From the NCBI GenBank assembly GCA_030606335.1, contig JAUWGP010000019.1, positions 1 to 53,349 on the forward strand: a DNA stretch of 53,349 nucleotides. Reading direction: 5' to 3'. A model generated the notes under the pieces. It did not search any database. It saw only the letters and a list, made by a program, of their open reading frames with translations, and was not told the origin of the DNA. Below are positions 19,562 to 27,669 of this stretch, piece after piece. How positions within the stretch are numbered: position 1 is the stretch's first letter; each line of letters opens with the position of its first letter. This DNA is from Caldifarciminota bacterium. Lineage in GTDB: Bacteria; Hydrothermota; UBA3073. A program made the position numbers and the translations under genes.

Positions 19562-19840
19562 TCAGCCTGATTCCTGCGAGACTTCCTTAACAGGTGTCTT
19601 TGGGACAATAATAGGTCCACGATTCAGGAGATAGATAATTGTTCCCCAAAAACCTGTAAAAAGGGCGAGAATAATCCAACCTGCTATGTTCATATTTCTC
19701 CTGGTAGCGTCTCTGGCAACAAAGACAAGAAGCAAGATATAAAGAGCAAGACCTATCAGCCCAAAGAAAATAGATACAAAAACCAACATAGCTGATAATG
19801 GTCCGAGAAGATAACCTAAATCTCCGGGATAGTAATCCAT
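19562..19840 (-). CDS. Small two-helix membrane protein (PLDc_N-like)
   Basis: 92 residues from ATG 19840. The upstream in-frame ATG at 19855 overlaps the ribosome site AAAGGAGG, which therefore sets the start. Two hydrophobic helices (LSAMLVFVSIFFGLIGLALY and IAGWIILALFTGFWGTIIYL) flank a basic loop RDATRRNMN. This is the pattern of the small PLDc_N-like membrane modules found beside many unrelated genes. Function unknown. It lies 86 bases beyond the guaA start in the same direction, so it is not clearly in an operon. Confidence 0.7.
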   Translation of the reverse strand: MDYYPGDLGYLLGPLSAMLVFVSIFFGLIGLALYILLLVFVARDATRRNMNIAGWIILALFTGFWGTIIYLLNRGPIIVPKTPVKEVSQESG

Positions 19841-19942
19841 GATTCCTCCTTTCATTCAGACATTAGAAATTAGAGCAATTAGTCATTTTACCTTTATCCT
19901 TTCAACTTTTCTGTATAAAGCAAAAAAGTTAAAATTTACTAA

Positions 19943-20908
19943 CTAAACCGCCTCTATAGTTGAAGGAGGCTTTGGTGTTATATTGTATGTAACACTTACA
20001 ACACCTGTTACCTCACTTGTAATTCTTTCTGCCAGTCTTTCAAGAATGAAATAGGGAAGTCTTGTTGGGGAGCCAGTTACAGCATCCTGACTATCCCAAC
20101 ATCTTACCTCTATTTGTTTGCCGTAATTTCTCTTTCCCTCTCTCAGTCCAGTTACTTTGTCCTGGTGTAAAATTGCCAGGTACTGAAACGCACTTATATT
20201 TCGCAACTCTTCTTCGACAATCCTTGTGGCTTTTCTAACAATAGCCACACTTTCCCGTGTAACCTCACCTATTACTCTTGTAGCTAAAGCAGGACCAGGG
20301 AAAGGAGGTCTACCGCATATCTCAGCTGGTAGACCAATGGCTTGAGCAACTTTTCTTATAGCTGATTTTCTGAGTTGAATTAATGGTTCTATGACTTTAT
20401 ATCCATATGCTTCATCGGGATTAATCCCGAGTTGTTCAAGAATATTATGCTGTCTTTTGATTCCTGCAACTGTTTCCTCTATGTCGGTGTAATTTGTGCC
20501 CTGGAAGAGGTACTTTGCACCGCACTCTTTTACCAACCCACCAAAGACATCCTTATAGAATGCCCTCGTAATAGCTTCTCTCTTCTCCTCAGGGTCTGTT
20601 AGACCCTTTAATGCATCAAAGAAGACATCCTCAGCGTCAAAAAGTTCAACATTTATGCCTGAGCTTTTAAACATTGAGATAATTTGTTCAGGTTCTCCCT
20701 CTCTCATTAGACCATTGCCAACGAAATATGTCTTCAGTCTATCACCCAGTGCCCTGTGACCCAACATTGTAACTACTGATGAATCTACACCTCCAGAAAG
20801 GGCATTAATTGCCAATGAATCGCCAATAGTTGAGGAAATCTCCCGGACTTTATCTTCTATAAACTTATCAGGATTTAATTTTTTCAGACTTATTTCTTTG
20901 GTATTCAT
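19943..20908 (-). CDS. guaA: GMP synthase, ATP pyrophosphatase subunit (stand-alone)
   Basis: 321-residue PP-loop enzyme equal to the C-terminal two thirds of GuaA. It adenylates XMP and aminates it to GMP. Seen: PP-loop SGGVDSS (38-44), FVGNGLMREGE, YLFQGTNYTDIEE, GRPPFPGPALATRVIGEVT and the C-terminal YNITPKPPSTIEAV. The glutaminase domain is missing, as in archaeal split GMP synthases. No GATase partner gene is in the window, so it either meets a partner encoded elsewhere or uses ammonia. The motif that is usually PFPGPGLA is PFPGPALA here. ATG 20908 follows GGGGG. Confidence is high for family and moderate for exact reaction. Confidence 0.85.
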   Translation of the reverse strand: MNTKEISLKKLNPDKFIEDKVREISSTIGDSLAINALSGGVDSSVVTMLGHRALGDRLKTYFVGNGLMREGEPEQIISMFKSSGINVELFDAEDVFFDALKGLTDPEEKREAITRAFYKDVFGGLVKECGAKYLFQGTNYTDIEETVAGIKRQHNILEQLGINPDEAYGYKVIEPLIQLRKSAIRKVAQAIGLPAEICGRPPFPGPALATRVIGEVTRESVAIVRKATRIVEEELRNISAFQYLAILHQDKVTGLREGKRNYGKQIEVRCWDSQDAVTGSPTRLPYFILERLAERITSEVTGVVSVTYNITPKPPSTIEAV

Positions 20909-21394
20909 ACTACCCCCACGGTATATATATTTCTTATTTCCACAAAATTCGTAATTCCTTGATGTTATCGTTTATCGTTGTAGATACGAGTTTCGCTACC
21001 GGTTACCCTGTTAAACTATCCTCTATTTAACGTGGTAAACCCAGCTTCTAGACATATTTCGTATATCGTTGTTGATGCTCGCCTGCCTGCGGTAGGCAGG
21101 TAACGAAGCTAGATTTTTTGAAACTCGATGCTCGTCCTCAACCGATACTGGTTAAGTATAACAATACAACTAACTATTTAGAGAACTTAGTGTTTTTTTC
21201 CAGTTTCGAGCTTCCAGCTTCAAGCCTCGTTACGAGTTTCGCTACCGGTTACCCAACTTCTATATCCTTAGTTTTATGAAGCTCTAACAATGCTTATTTA
21301 TAAACGTTGTCCCAAAGTTGCGTTATGCGGGTCTGGTCTGTCATTGCGAATTCCGATTACCATCGGGATGAAGCAATCTAATATATGGTTAAAA
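20909..21394. repeat. Repeat-filled gap upstream of guaA
   Basis: Two copies of TACGAGTTTCGCTACCGGTTACCC (about 20986 and 21230), a CCTGCCTGCGGTAGGCAGG palindrome, word-like CGAGCTTCCAGCTTCAAGCC, a TAAACGTTGTCCCAAAGT element (also near 22614 and 29041), and a REP-like copy at 21339-21382. No gene. Confidence 0.6.
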
Positions 21395-21943
21395 TTACGA
21401 TTTTAATTTTTTCACTGTATTTTCCCAAATATTCAAGGGTATAACCCTGTAGTGAGGTTTATATTGTTTTTTGTATATCTTAGAGTGATGAATTGTGGGA
21501 AAACCAAGTTCAGTTATTCTTGAAAAGAAATCTGTTAATTCCCCCCTTTTTATCTGAAAGGGCTGTTTTGTAAGATAGTCAATAAGAAGTCTTACCAAGA
21601 GCTCAAACCTTGTAGAATATTTGCTTCTGTAAACTCGAGCACCATTTACAAATGTCTTTGTAATTATTTCAGCAGATATACCATCTGCTTTGCATTTTGC
21701 AAGATTGACTCGGGCTAAAGGAATATCCAATCCTATTTTATAATAAAGAGGAATGGAGTCAATTGCTTTGATATCAAACATCTCCTTATATATGCTGTCA
21801 AAGTACCTGTTGTATTCCCCAAGCATATGCTCTGCACCAAAAGTGGATTGGAATAGTAATTTATAGTAGTCCTGTATTTTGGCTTTTGGAAAAAGATTGT
21901 ATTCCTGGATAATTAGAGAATATATTATTTTTTCAATGTCCAT
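21395..21943 (-). CDS. Unrecognised conserved-looking protein, 182 residues
   Basis: I do not recognise the family with confidence. The protein is soluble and has a mixed helical composition, with no signal peptide. Notable segments are LLFQSTFGAEHMLG, ARVNLAKCKADG and FPTIHHSKIYKKQYKPHYRVI. The last resembles a basic, His-rich C-terminal motif in uncharacterised bacterial proteins of similar length. Codon use and lack of internal stops support a real gene. The ribosome site before ATG 21943 is weak. The nearest promoter (22492-22520) is about 540 bases away across repeat DNA. Confidence 0.6.
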   Translation of the reverse strand: MDIEKIIYSLIIQEYNLFPKAKIQDYYKLLFQSTFGAEHMLGEYNRYFDSIYKEMFDIKAIDSIPLYYKIGLDIPLARVNLAKCKADGISAEIITKTFVNGARVYRSKYSTRFELLVRLLIDYLTKQPFQIKRGELTDFFSRITELGFPTIHHSKIYKKQYKPHYRVIPLNIWENTVKKLKS

Positions 21944-21962
21944 TGGTATTTTATTAATTTTT

Positions 21963-22112
21963 GAGTGCTGTGACCATGTTTACCTTGTATAGGAATACTC
22001 AATATGGTCACAGTGGTGCGATTTTGGAGTGCTGTGACCGCGTTTACCCTGTAGAGGAATACTCTATATGGGGTCACAGTGGTGCATTAACACGGTTTCC
22101 ATATAGCACTCC
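21963..22112. repeat. Two tandem GGAGTGC-type elements
   Basis: Two units (21963-22019 and 22026-22085) share GAGTGCTGTGACC, GTTTACC, AGGAATACTC and TCACAGTGGTGC. The block closes with GCACTCC at 22106-22112. It lies immediately upstream of the 182-residue gene. Confidence 0.7.
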
Positions 22113-22123
22113 ATAGAAGACTC

Positions 22124-22330
22124 TACTGTGTCATTGCGAGTTCCGATGGAAATCGGGACGTGGCAATCGCATTCTTTTTAACAGTCTAAAGACTGTCACT
22201 CCGCCCGATATTGACAAGAATCCAAGTGATGAGATTGCTTCGTCGTCCGTCAATCGACGGACTCCTCGCAATGACGAAAAAGAGGCTGTCATTGCGAACG
22301 AACGAAGTGATTGCGGCAATCTCATCTTTA
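22124..22330. repeat. REP-like cluster (three copies, mixed orientation)
   Basis: Forward GTCATTGCGAGTTCC...GGCAATC, inverted GAGATTGCTTCG...CTCGCAATGAC with inner palindrome GTCCGTC-AATC-GACGGAC, and another forward copy with GCGAACGAACG. Confidence 0.7.
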
Positions 22331-22491
22331 ATATCCTTACTGTACATTGTGATTAACCCCCAGTAATAAACCCTCTTATATATCTACCACTTACCCCGCT
22401 TTGTCAGGGGTGAACAGGTTAAAATGAAACCCGTTGATATCCAATTTCTATGACTTTTACCAAATCGTTTAACTTTTAGACATTGTTTACT

Positions 22492-22520
22492 ATTATATAA
22501 TAAAAATATCTATTTGTCAA
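22492..22520 (-). promoter_or_regulatory. Strong promoter pointing into repeat DNA
   Basis: Minus strand: TTGACA (22515-22520), 17 bases, TATAAT (22492-22497), with the palindrome AGAGCTCT ending 12 bases upstream of the -35. The next gene is 540 bases downstream, and the intervening transcript would be REP and GGAGTGC repeats. Confidence 0.7.
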
Positions 22521-22654
22521 GATTTTACTTAGAGAGCTCTAAAAAATTACATTTGAGCTCTTTTAATCAGTGTAATCAGAGATTTCTGGAAAAGTCCAGA
22601 AATCTCACTTTTAGACGTTGTCCCAAAGTATTGTGATAACAGAAAAAAGGATAC

Positions 22655-22775
22655 CTGTCATTGCGAGTGTCAGCGAAGCAATCCCATTCCTTATTATCAA
22701 TCACTGATATGAGATTGCTTCATCCCGATGGTCATCGGGATTCGCAATGACAGACTAGATTTGTATCATTGCGAA
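22655..22775. repeat. REP-like pair facing each other
   Basis: Forward GTCATTGCGAGTGTCAGC...GAAGCAATC (about 22657-22685) and inverted GAGATTGCTTCATCCC...TTCGCAATGACAG (about 22711-22754) with the palindrome CCGATG-GT-CATCGG. The rest of 22521-22947 has AGAGCTC motifs and no gene. Confidence 0.7.
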
Positions 22776-22947
22776 TGAGTACAATAATCGATATCATACC
22801 TTGTGATAAATTTTGGAAATAAACCCTTCTATAGAGATTAAACTTTTTAAAGTCCAATACAGATGGTTTTAACGTCATCACAACACTTTGGGATATTCCC
22901 CACTTTTGGATAAGAACAATCAACAAGAGTGAAATTGTAAAAAACAC

Positions 22948-22976
22948 TTGACATTTGACTATCTTTGATATATACT
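22948..22976 (+). promoter_or_regulatory. Promoter of the beta-propeller gene
   Basis: TTGACA (22948-22953), 17 bases, TATACT (22971-22976). The start of transcription would be near 22983, which rules out translation from 22965 and supports ATG 23040. Confidence 0.75.
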
Positions 22977-23039
22977 TTAAGTGATATAAGAGAATTATTC
23001 TCTGTGAGGATTCGGGCAACCAAAACCTTCAGGGCATTT

Positions 23040-24512
23040 ATGCAGAAAGATTTATTAAGAAAAGTTATATTATATGGAGTAACAATTTTTATCCCTCTCT
23101 TTATCTTTGCTACTGATTGGTATATTATGACAGTGGATAATACACCGAATAGTGGAGTAGGAGGGACGTCGATTGCTCTTGATTCGCTTGGTATACCCCA
23201 TATTGCGTATCGAGATTACGATGGAAATCCACCAGAAGGACTGATATATGCTTCATGGAATCCAATAGATTCAATCTGGATTCGTGAAGTCGTATTTGAT
23301 TCTGCGGATACCAAATGGGATATTAAAGATACAAGAATTGCTGGTTCTCAACCTTCTCTTGTTTTTGGCTCAAAAGGTTATCCTCATATTAGCTTCAGGT
23401 GGGGAGATTTGGGTTATGCTTGGAAAGACAGCCTTGGTTGGCATACTACTCGTCCTTATCCGGGTCCCTGGATATATGGAACATCCCTTGATCTGGATAC
23501 AAATGACCTTCCACATATTGTATATTTTGTTTATATAAATGATAATACAGGTTGGGTTTTACATACTTTCTTAGATGAAAGCGGTTGGCACAATGAGATA
23601 TTAGATACAATAAGCGATTTTAGTGGTCATCCTGTTTCAGTTGTTGTTGATAGAAATAACCAGATTCATATTGCCTATGGATGCTTGCATGAGGAAGGAA
23701 CAGGAACTCGAGCTGGGATAAAATACGGAGTGCGTGATAATAGTGGAAACTGGAATATTGAAAGGGTAGTAGACACCACTGATACTTCTTGTGTCTTCGG
23801 GGGAGCACCTACTATTCAACTTGATAGTATGGACTGTCCTCATATCTCTTATCGGTCTTCATCAGGTTCTCACTGTATTGGACGCCTGAAGTATGTTACA
23901 AAAAAGGATTATATCTGGCACTTTGAAATAATAGACATAGGAGAAGACTCTCGGATGGGTGGTTGGAATTTCCTTGCACTCGATCAGTCTGGTAATCCTC
24001 ATATAAGTTACAGAGGAGGGGCATGGCTCAAATATGCATGGAAAACAGATAACGAATGGTATATTGAGAAGCTTGATTCGATCTGTGTTGTAGCTAATCA
24101 AGCAAGTTATACAGGACTTGTAATAGATGAGGATGGTTATGCTCATATCAGCTACAATAGGGAGTTTGCAATAAATTATAGTAACTTAAAATATGCAACA
24201 GGTTATCCTGAGATGGGAATTGAGATTAGAACTGATACGTTTGATGAAGAATTGCTTATGGTATGTCCGAGTGTAGGAATAGCACAAGGGGAAGTAAAAA
24301 TAGAATATCTTGTAAAGAAAGAGAGCGATATAAATTTGAGTATATATAATATTTTGGGACAGAAGGTAACAAAATTGGTAAATGAAAGGAAGCAACTGGG
24401 AAAATATAAGAATTACTGGAAGACAGAATCAGTAGGGAGTGGAATTTACTTCTGCTGCCTCGTGATAGACGGAAAACTTATTGTAGTCAGAAAGATGGAA
24501 ATTTTAAACTAA
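23040..24512 (+). CDS. Secreted seven-repeat beta-propeller protein with FlgD-like/T9SS sorting domain
   Basis: About 490 residues from ATG 23040; an in-frame upstream codon at 22965 lies inside the promoter. The N-terminus has a signal-like helix (VILYGVTIFIPLFIFA). The body contains seven repeats of the pattern LDxxGxPHISYR (for example LDSLGIPHIAYR, GSKGYPHISFR, LDSMDCPHISYR, LDQSGNPHISYR, EDGYAHISYN), which predicts a seven-bladed propeller of the BNR/LVIVD sort. The last 80 residues (SIYNILGQKVTKLV, GSGIYFCCLVIDG, VVRKMEILN) form a FlgD Ig-like/type A sorting domain for export to the cell surface. The ligand is unknown. The TAA is embedded in a repeat shared with 24713-24725. Confidence 0.8.
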   Translation: MQKDLLRKVILYGVTIFIPLFIFATDWYIMTVDNTPNSGVGGTSIALDSLGIPHIAYRDYDGNPPEGLIYASWNPIDSIWIREVVFDSADTKWDIKDTRIAGSQPSLVFGSKGYPHISFRWGDLGYAWKDSLGWHTTRPYPGPWIYGTSLDLDTNDLPHIVYFVYINDNTGWVLHTFLDESGWHNEILDTISDFSGHPVSVVVDRNNQIHIAYGCLHEEGTGTRAGIKYGVRDNSGNWNIERVVDTTDTSCVFGGAPTIQLDSMDCPHISYRSSSGSHCIGRLKYVTKKDYIWHFEIIDIGEDSRMGGWNFLALDQSGNPHISYRGGAWLKYAWKTDNEWYIEKLDSICVVANQASYTGLVIDEDGYAHISYNREFAINYSNLKYATGYPEMGIEIRTDTFDEELLMVCPSVGIAQGEVKIEYLVKKESDINLSIYNILGQKVTKLVNERKQLGKYKNYWKTESVGSGIYFCCLVIDGKLIVVRKMEILN

Positions 24513-24525
24513 GCGAAACTAATCT

Positions 24526-24702
24526 GGGGTCAGGCTGGAATCTGGAATATAGACCTTGTTATTGGGTGAGAACTAAGGAAACTTATCTTTTGCAATTAGT
24601 ATTAGTACGATATATACATATGAATCCAGAATGAGAAAAAACAGTAGAGAATCCTTCTGATGATCTATGGAGTAGCTATATTCCAGATTCCAGCCTGACC
24701 CC
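24526..24702. mobile_element. RAYT-derived relic between perfect 26-base inverted repeats
   Basis: Inverted repeats GGGGTCAGGCTGGAATCTGG... (24526-24551) and its exact complement (24677-24702) enclose a transposase fragment. Outside them, a 13-base direct repeat ATTTTAAACTAAG occurs at 24501-24513 and 24713-24725, like a target duplication. It overlaps the end of the upstream gene. Confidence 0.7.
24563..24681 (+). pseudogene. Remnant of REP-associated tyrosine transposase (Y1_Tnp/RAYT)
   Basis: The frame reads KETYLLQLVLVRYIHMNPE, stop (TGA), EKTVENPSDDLWSSY. In the RAYT family the equivalent stretch runs YLL.L.RYIHLNP...P.DYPWSSY, so this is about 40 codons from the C-terminal half of such a transposase, with an in-frame stop and no start. 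It is a dead fragment. RAYTs mobilise REP palindromes, and REP-like elements are abundant in this window. Confidence 0.7.
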
Positions 24703-24733
24703 CGATACTGATATTTTAAACTAAGGGGGTGAT

Positions 24734-24979
24734 ATGAATACGCTACACGCAGTTTCTATCATGCTTGAGGTGGTCGTTATGGCTCTTGGTATAATGATGG
24801 CTACTATAAAAAAGAAGTTCTATGGGTGGTTGATAGCATTGACTTTCTTGATTTATGTTTTTTACGACCTATCCAATTACCTCAATCTAAACGTACCCAG
24901 GAGCTTTTTAAGCGTTATCTTTTTCATAGCCACTGTTTCAATTCTGGTGGTTGTAGGGTGGATTTTTAAGAAGGGGTGA
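24734..24979 (+). CDS. Small three-helix membrane protein
   Basis: 81 residues, almost entirely membrane: helices at about 5-25 (VSIMLEVVVMALGIMMATI), 30-50 (GWLIALTFLIYVFYDLSNYL) and 58-78 (FLSVIFFIATVSILVVVGWIF), with short charged loops and a KKG tail. The ribosome site AAGGGGGTGAT before ATG 24734 is strong. I do not recognise the family. It stands just after the RAYT relic and has no near neighbour on its strand. Confidence 0.65.
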   Translation: MNTLHAVSIMLEVVVMALGIMMATIKKKFYGWLIALTFLIYVFYDLSNYLNLNVPRSFLSVIFFIATVSILVVVGWIFKKG

Positions 24980-25121
24980 TTTGTATTAAGCCAGAAAATC
25001 CTTTCTGATTCAGTCATTCTAAGGATATCCATTTCGCTTTTCATGATTTACCCCTTTTAATGATGAACGTAAATGTCTGTCTATCGCAGGCATGAAGCCT
25101 GCGGCTACTATTTTTAAAATT

Positions 25122-25400
25122 ATGGAGTGCCCCGCCTTGGCGGGGTACTCAAAAAAGCTGTCATTGCGAGACTGAACAAAGTGAAGTCGTGGCAATCTCA
25201 TTTCTGGTTATGAATCCTTTGAAGCTGTGGAGTGCCTGCCTACCGTCAGGTAGACATTACCTTGTTGAAGCGTAGCGGAAATCCCGCTGTGGCGGGGGTA
25301 ATGCAGCATGGAAATATCATACCTACAAATAATTACCCAATAGGAGATTGCTTCGTCGTCCGTCAATCGACGGACTCCTCGCAATGACAGGGTAACGAAG
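25122..25400. repeat. REP-like and GGAGTGC-type repeats between small membrane gene and sorting-domain gene
   Basis: GGAGTGCCCCGCCTTGGCGGGG at about 25124, a forward REP copy GTCATTGCGAGACTG...GGCAATC (25159-25198), GGAGTGCCTGCC with a CCGTCAGG arm at 25229, and an inverted REP copy GAGATTGCTTCG...CTCGCAATGAC (25344-25390) that matches the one at 22228-22274 closely. No gene in 24980-25409. Confidence 0.7.
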
Positions 25401-25409
25401 GTAATTACA

Positions 25410-27437
25410 TTATCTCAATATCACCATTTTTTTAGTAGGTAAAAGTTTGTCTCCGACTTTTAGTCTGCAGAAATAAACTCCATCAGAAATATCATCTGCA
25501 TTCCAGATAACAGAATATTCTCCAGTTTTTTTGAATCCTTTATCAAGTGTAGAAACTTTCTGACCGCAGACATTGTATAGAGACAATTCGATTTCTGCTG
25601 CCTCTGGAATACTATAATAGACACTAATCGCTGAACTTAATATAGTATGATTTACAGTGAAGGAGAGTTCGAAAGGAAGGATATTCTCTGCTATTCCGTA
25701 TGGATATGAAAGATAAATTGTATTGTCAAACGCAAAGCTGTCGTTTGCTCCAAAGGCTGAGAAAAAATACCATAGTCGAATTATATAATCCCCCACATCG
25801 AGTCCATCGGTAATAAAAGGACAGAGTTCTCCATCATCAACAGGAGTTAGAATCTTTTCTGTTAATGGGAAATATTGCGTTGCGTCTTCCGATGAGGCAT
25901 ATTCTACTCTGTAGCCCTCATATTCAAATTGTGAATAAGGTCCCCTGACTATTGTTGCACTTCCCTGAATAGATAGTGTATCATCAATATAGGCAGGTGA
26001 GGGAGGATATAAACCTGTAACCAAAACTGTGGCTGAATCGTATATCTGTATAGGGTTAGCAAGGATTGTATTGTATATCACTGATACTGCCGTATTTTCA
26101 GCTATCAGGTGTCCGGACATAAAACTGGTCAGAAGAAAGAATGATATAGAGTTTTCCTGCATAAGGGCATCAGTATAAAGAGTTGTAAAAATGCTGATTA
26201 AGAAAGACGAACCCGCTCCTCCAATGTGACCACCATGACCATCACATGTGGTATTCATCAGTGTAGTCCTGGCAGAATCACTTGTAAGACATTCTCCAAA
26301 TATTGAGCTCTTTAGAGCAACATCATGTTTGCCAAAAAAATAAAGGTTCCACGCATTAACAGACGTATTTACAAGACGGAGGGTTCTTTCTGGTAATGGA
26401 GCTATCCAGTCATCATAGCAAGAACCGTCTACAAGCCCTGAAATAGTATCAAAGATTGGGATTTCGAAGATATTGCCAGCGGCTATTAAATCAGCATCAT
26501 ATACAGTCACATTAGTGCTGTCCATTGCCATTGTGGAAAGCATGAGATTATAGAGACTGTCAACCTCGATGGTGTACGTAATTCCTGTACAGGTAGTATC
26601 AGGGTAAGTAAATTGCTCAACCCAATCTTCAGCCTCGGGAGAGCCATGGAGTTCACCTGAGGAACCTTCTGGAAAACCAAGCCAGACGAGAACAGTATCC
26701 GAGTTTGAGATACTTAGTCGTGCTGAGTCACCAAGGATAACAAACTCGCCGGCTCTATCAGAGTAACGGATATTAACTGAACCTTTGTCCCAAATACCAA
26801 AAGTTATAAATGCTCTGTCCATATCTACACTGTCCATCAGAAAGGAACCATTATTCGTAACGGCACCGTTCAAAGGAAAATTGGCAGAGTTGAGCTGGGA
26901 ATGGTTTATATCTATTACTGCAGAATCCATCGCTATCAACATACATTGATAGATGAAATCCTGCTGTATTATAAAATTTGCATTTTCAACCAGGAATTGT
27001 GAATTATTGAATGCCATTATATTACCCTTAAAGAAAAAGGAGCAGTCACGAATAATGAGCTGTCCATCGTTTAAAATGAAGATATCATCGTAGATAGTAG
27101 TATCATAGTCTATTACCACCGTGTCCTCAATGATAATATCATCTTTTGTAGGTTTTAAGAGAGTAAGACTTTCCCCACTTAGTCCAAATTTTTCAATGAC
27201 ACCGGAAGGACCAGAAGTATGGTTTATCCGATTGATTAACGACGTACTATTGTCTACCTTAGGTGGTTTCATCCCAAAGGTCTTGGGAATGAAATAATTT
27301 ACCTCCTGGTGTAGCAAATCAATCTGTTTTTTATAATCCTGTGTGCTGCCATAGGCAACAAAACCAAGCAAAATCATTACCAACAACACCTTTTGCACAT
27401 TCCTCTCATTTCTTTTTTTCATTTTGCTATTAAACAT
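25410..27437 (-). CDS. Secreted protein with beta-helix-like body and FlgD-like/T9SS sorting domain
   Basis: 675 residues. The N-terminus has a basic region then a signal helix (VLLVMILLGFVAYGS). The body is rich in Asp, Ser and Thr with repeated short beta patterns (LIIRDCSFFFKGNIMAFNNS, FLVENANFII, VIDINHSQLNS), typical of a right-handed beta-helix surface protein. The C-terminal 85 residues (YYSIPEAAEIELSLYNVCGQ, DGVYFCRLKVGDK, KKMVILR) are a type A sorting domain. ATG 27437 follows AGGTGA. No catalytic motif is recognised, so the role is probably structural or adhesive at the cell surface. Confidence 0.75.
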   Translation of the reverse strand: MFNSKMKKRNERNVQKVLLVMILLGFVAYGSTQDYKKQIDLLHQEVNYFIPKTFGMKPPKVDNSTSLINRINHTSGPSGVIEKFGLSGESLTLLKPTKDDIIIEDTVVIDYDTTIYDDIFILNDGQLIIRDCSFFFKGNIMAFNNSQFLVENANFIIQQDFIYQCMLIAMDSAVIDINHSQLNSANFPLNGAVTNNGSFLMDSVDMDRAFITFGIWDKGSVNIRYSDRAGEFVILGDSARLSISNSDTVLVWLGFPEGSSGELHGSPEAEDWVEQFTYPDTTCTGITYTIEVDSLYNLMLSTMAMDSTNVTVYDADLIAAGNIFEIPIFDTISGLVDGSCYDDWIAPLPERTLRLVNTSVNAWNLYFFGKHDVALKSSIFGECLTSDSARTTLMNTTCDGHGGHIGGAGSSFLISIFTTLYTDALMQENSISFFLLTSFMSGHLIAENTAVSVIYNTILANPIQIYDSATVLVTGLYPPSPAYIDDTLSIQGSATIVRGPYSQFEYEGYRVEYASSEDATQYFPLTEKILTPVDDGELCPFITDGLDVGDYIIRLWYFFSAFGANDSFAFDNTIYLSYPYGIAENILPFELSFTVNHTILSSAISVYYSIPEAAEIELSLYNVCGQKVSTLDKGFKKTGEYSVIWNADDISDGVYFCRLKVGDKLLPTKKMVILR

Positions 27438-27439
27438 TT

Positions 27440-27665
27440 CACCTATTCAACCAATTAACTAATCACTTTCTTTTCGACTTTTAAACCTTTTGACTTTCTC
27501 AATTACCAATCACCGATAACTGATAACCGATTACTTATAGCAGATAACGAATAACCGATAACTTATAACCAATAACTATCTTCTATATTGCTAATTGCTA
27601 ATTTTGCATTGGTAATTGATAACTTTAATTCTCTACGCTTTACGCCTTACGCTCTACTCCCTTAC
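27440..27665. repeat. Word-like repeat array (GATAAC/ATTGCTAATTG/TTACGC words)
   Basis: Three sub-blocks in a row: TCAACCAATTAACTAATC words, then CCGATAACTGATAACCG words, then ATTGCTAATTGCTAATTTTGC and CGCTTTACGCCTTACGCTC. The last two recur at 36755-36905. Non-coding. Confidence 0.65.
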
Positions 27666-27669
27666 CTCT

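Noticed and set aside
18274-25395. CRISPR array
   Set aside because: The CATTGCGA repeats vary in spacing and orientation and have palindromic cores; no uniform spacers or cas genes.
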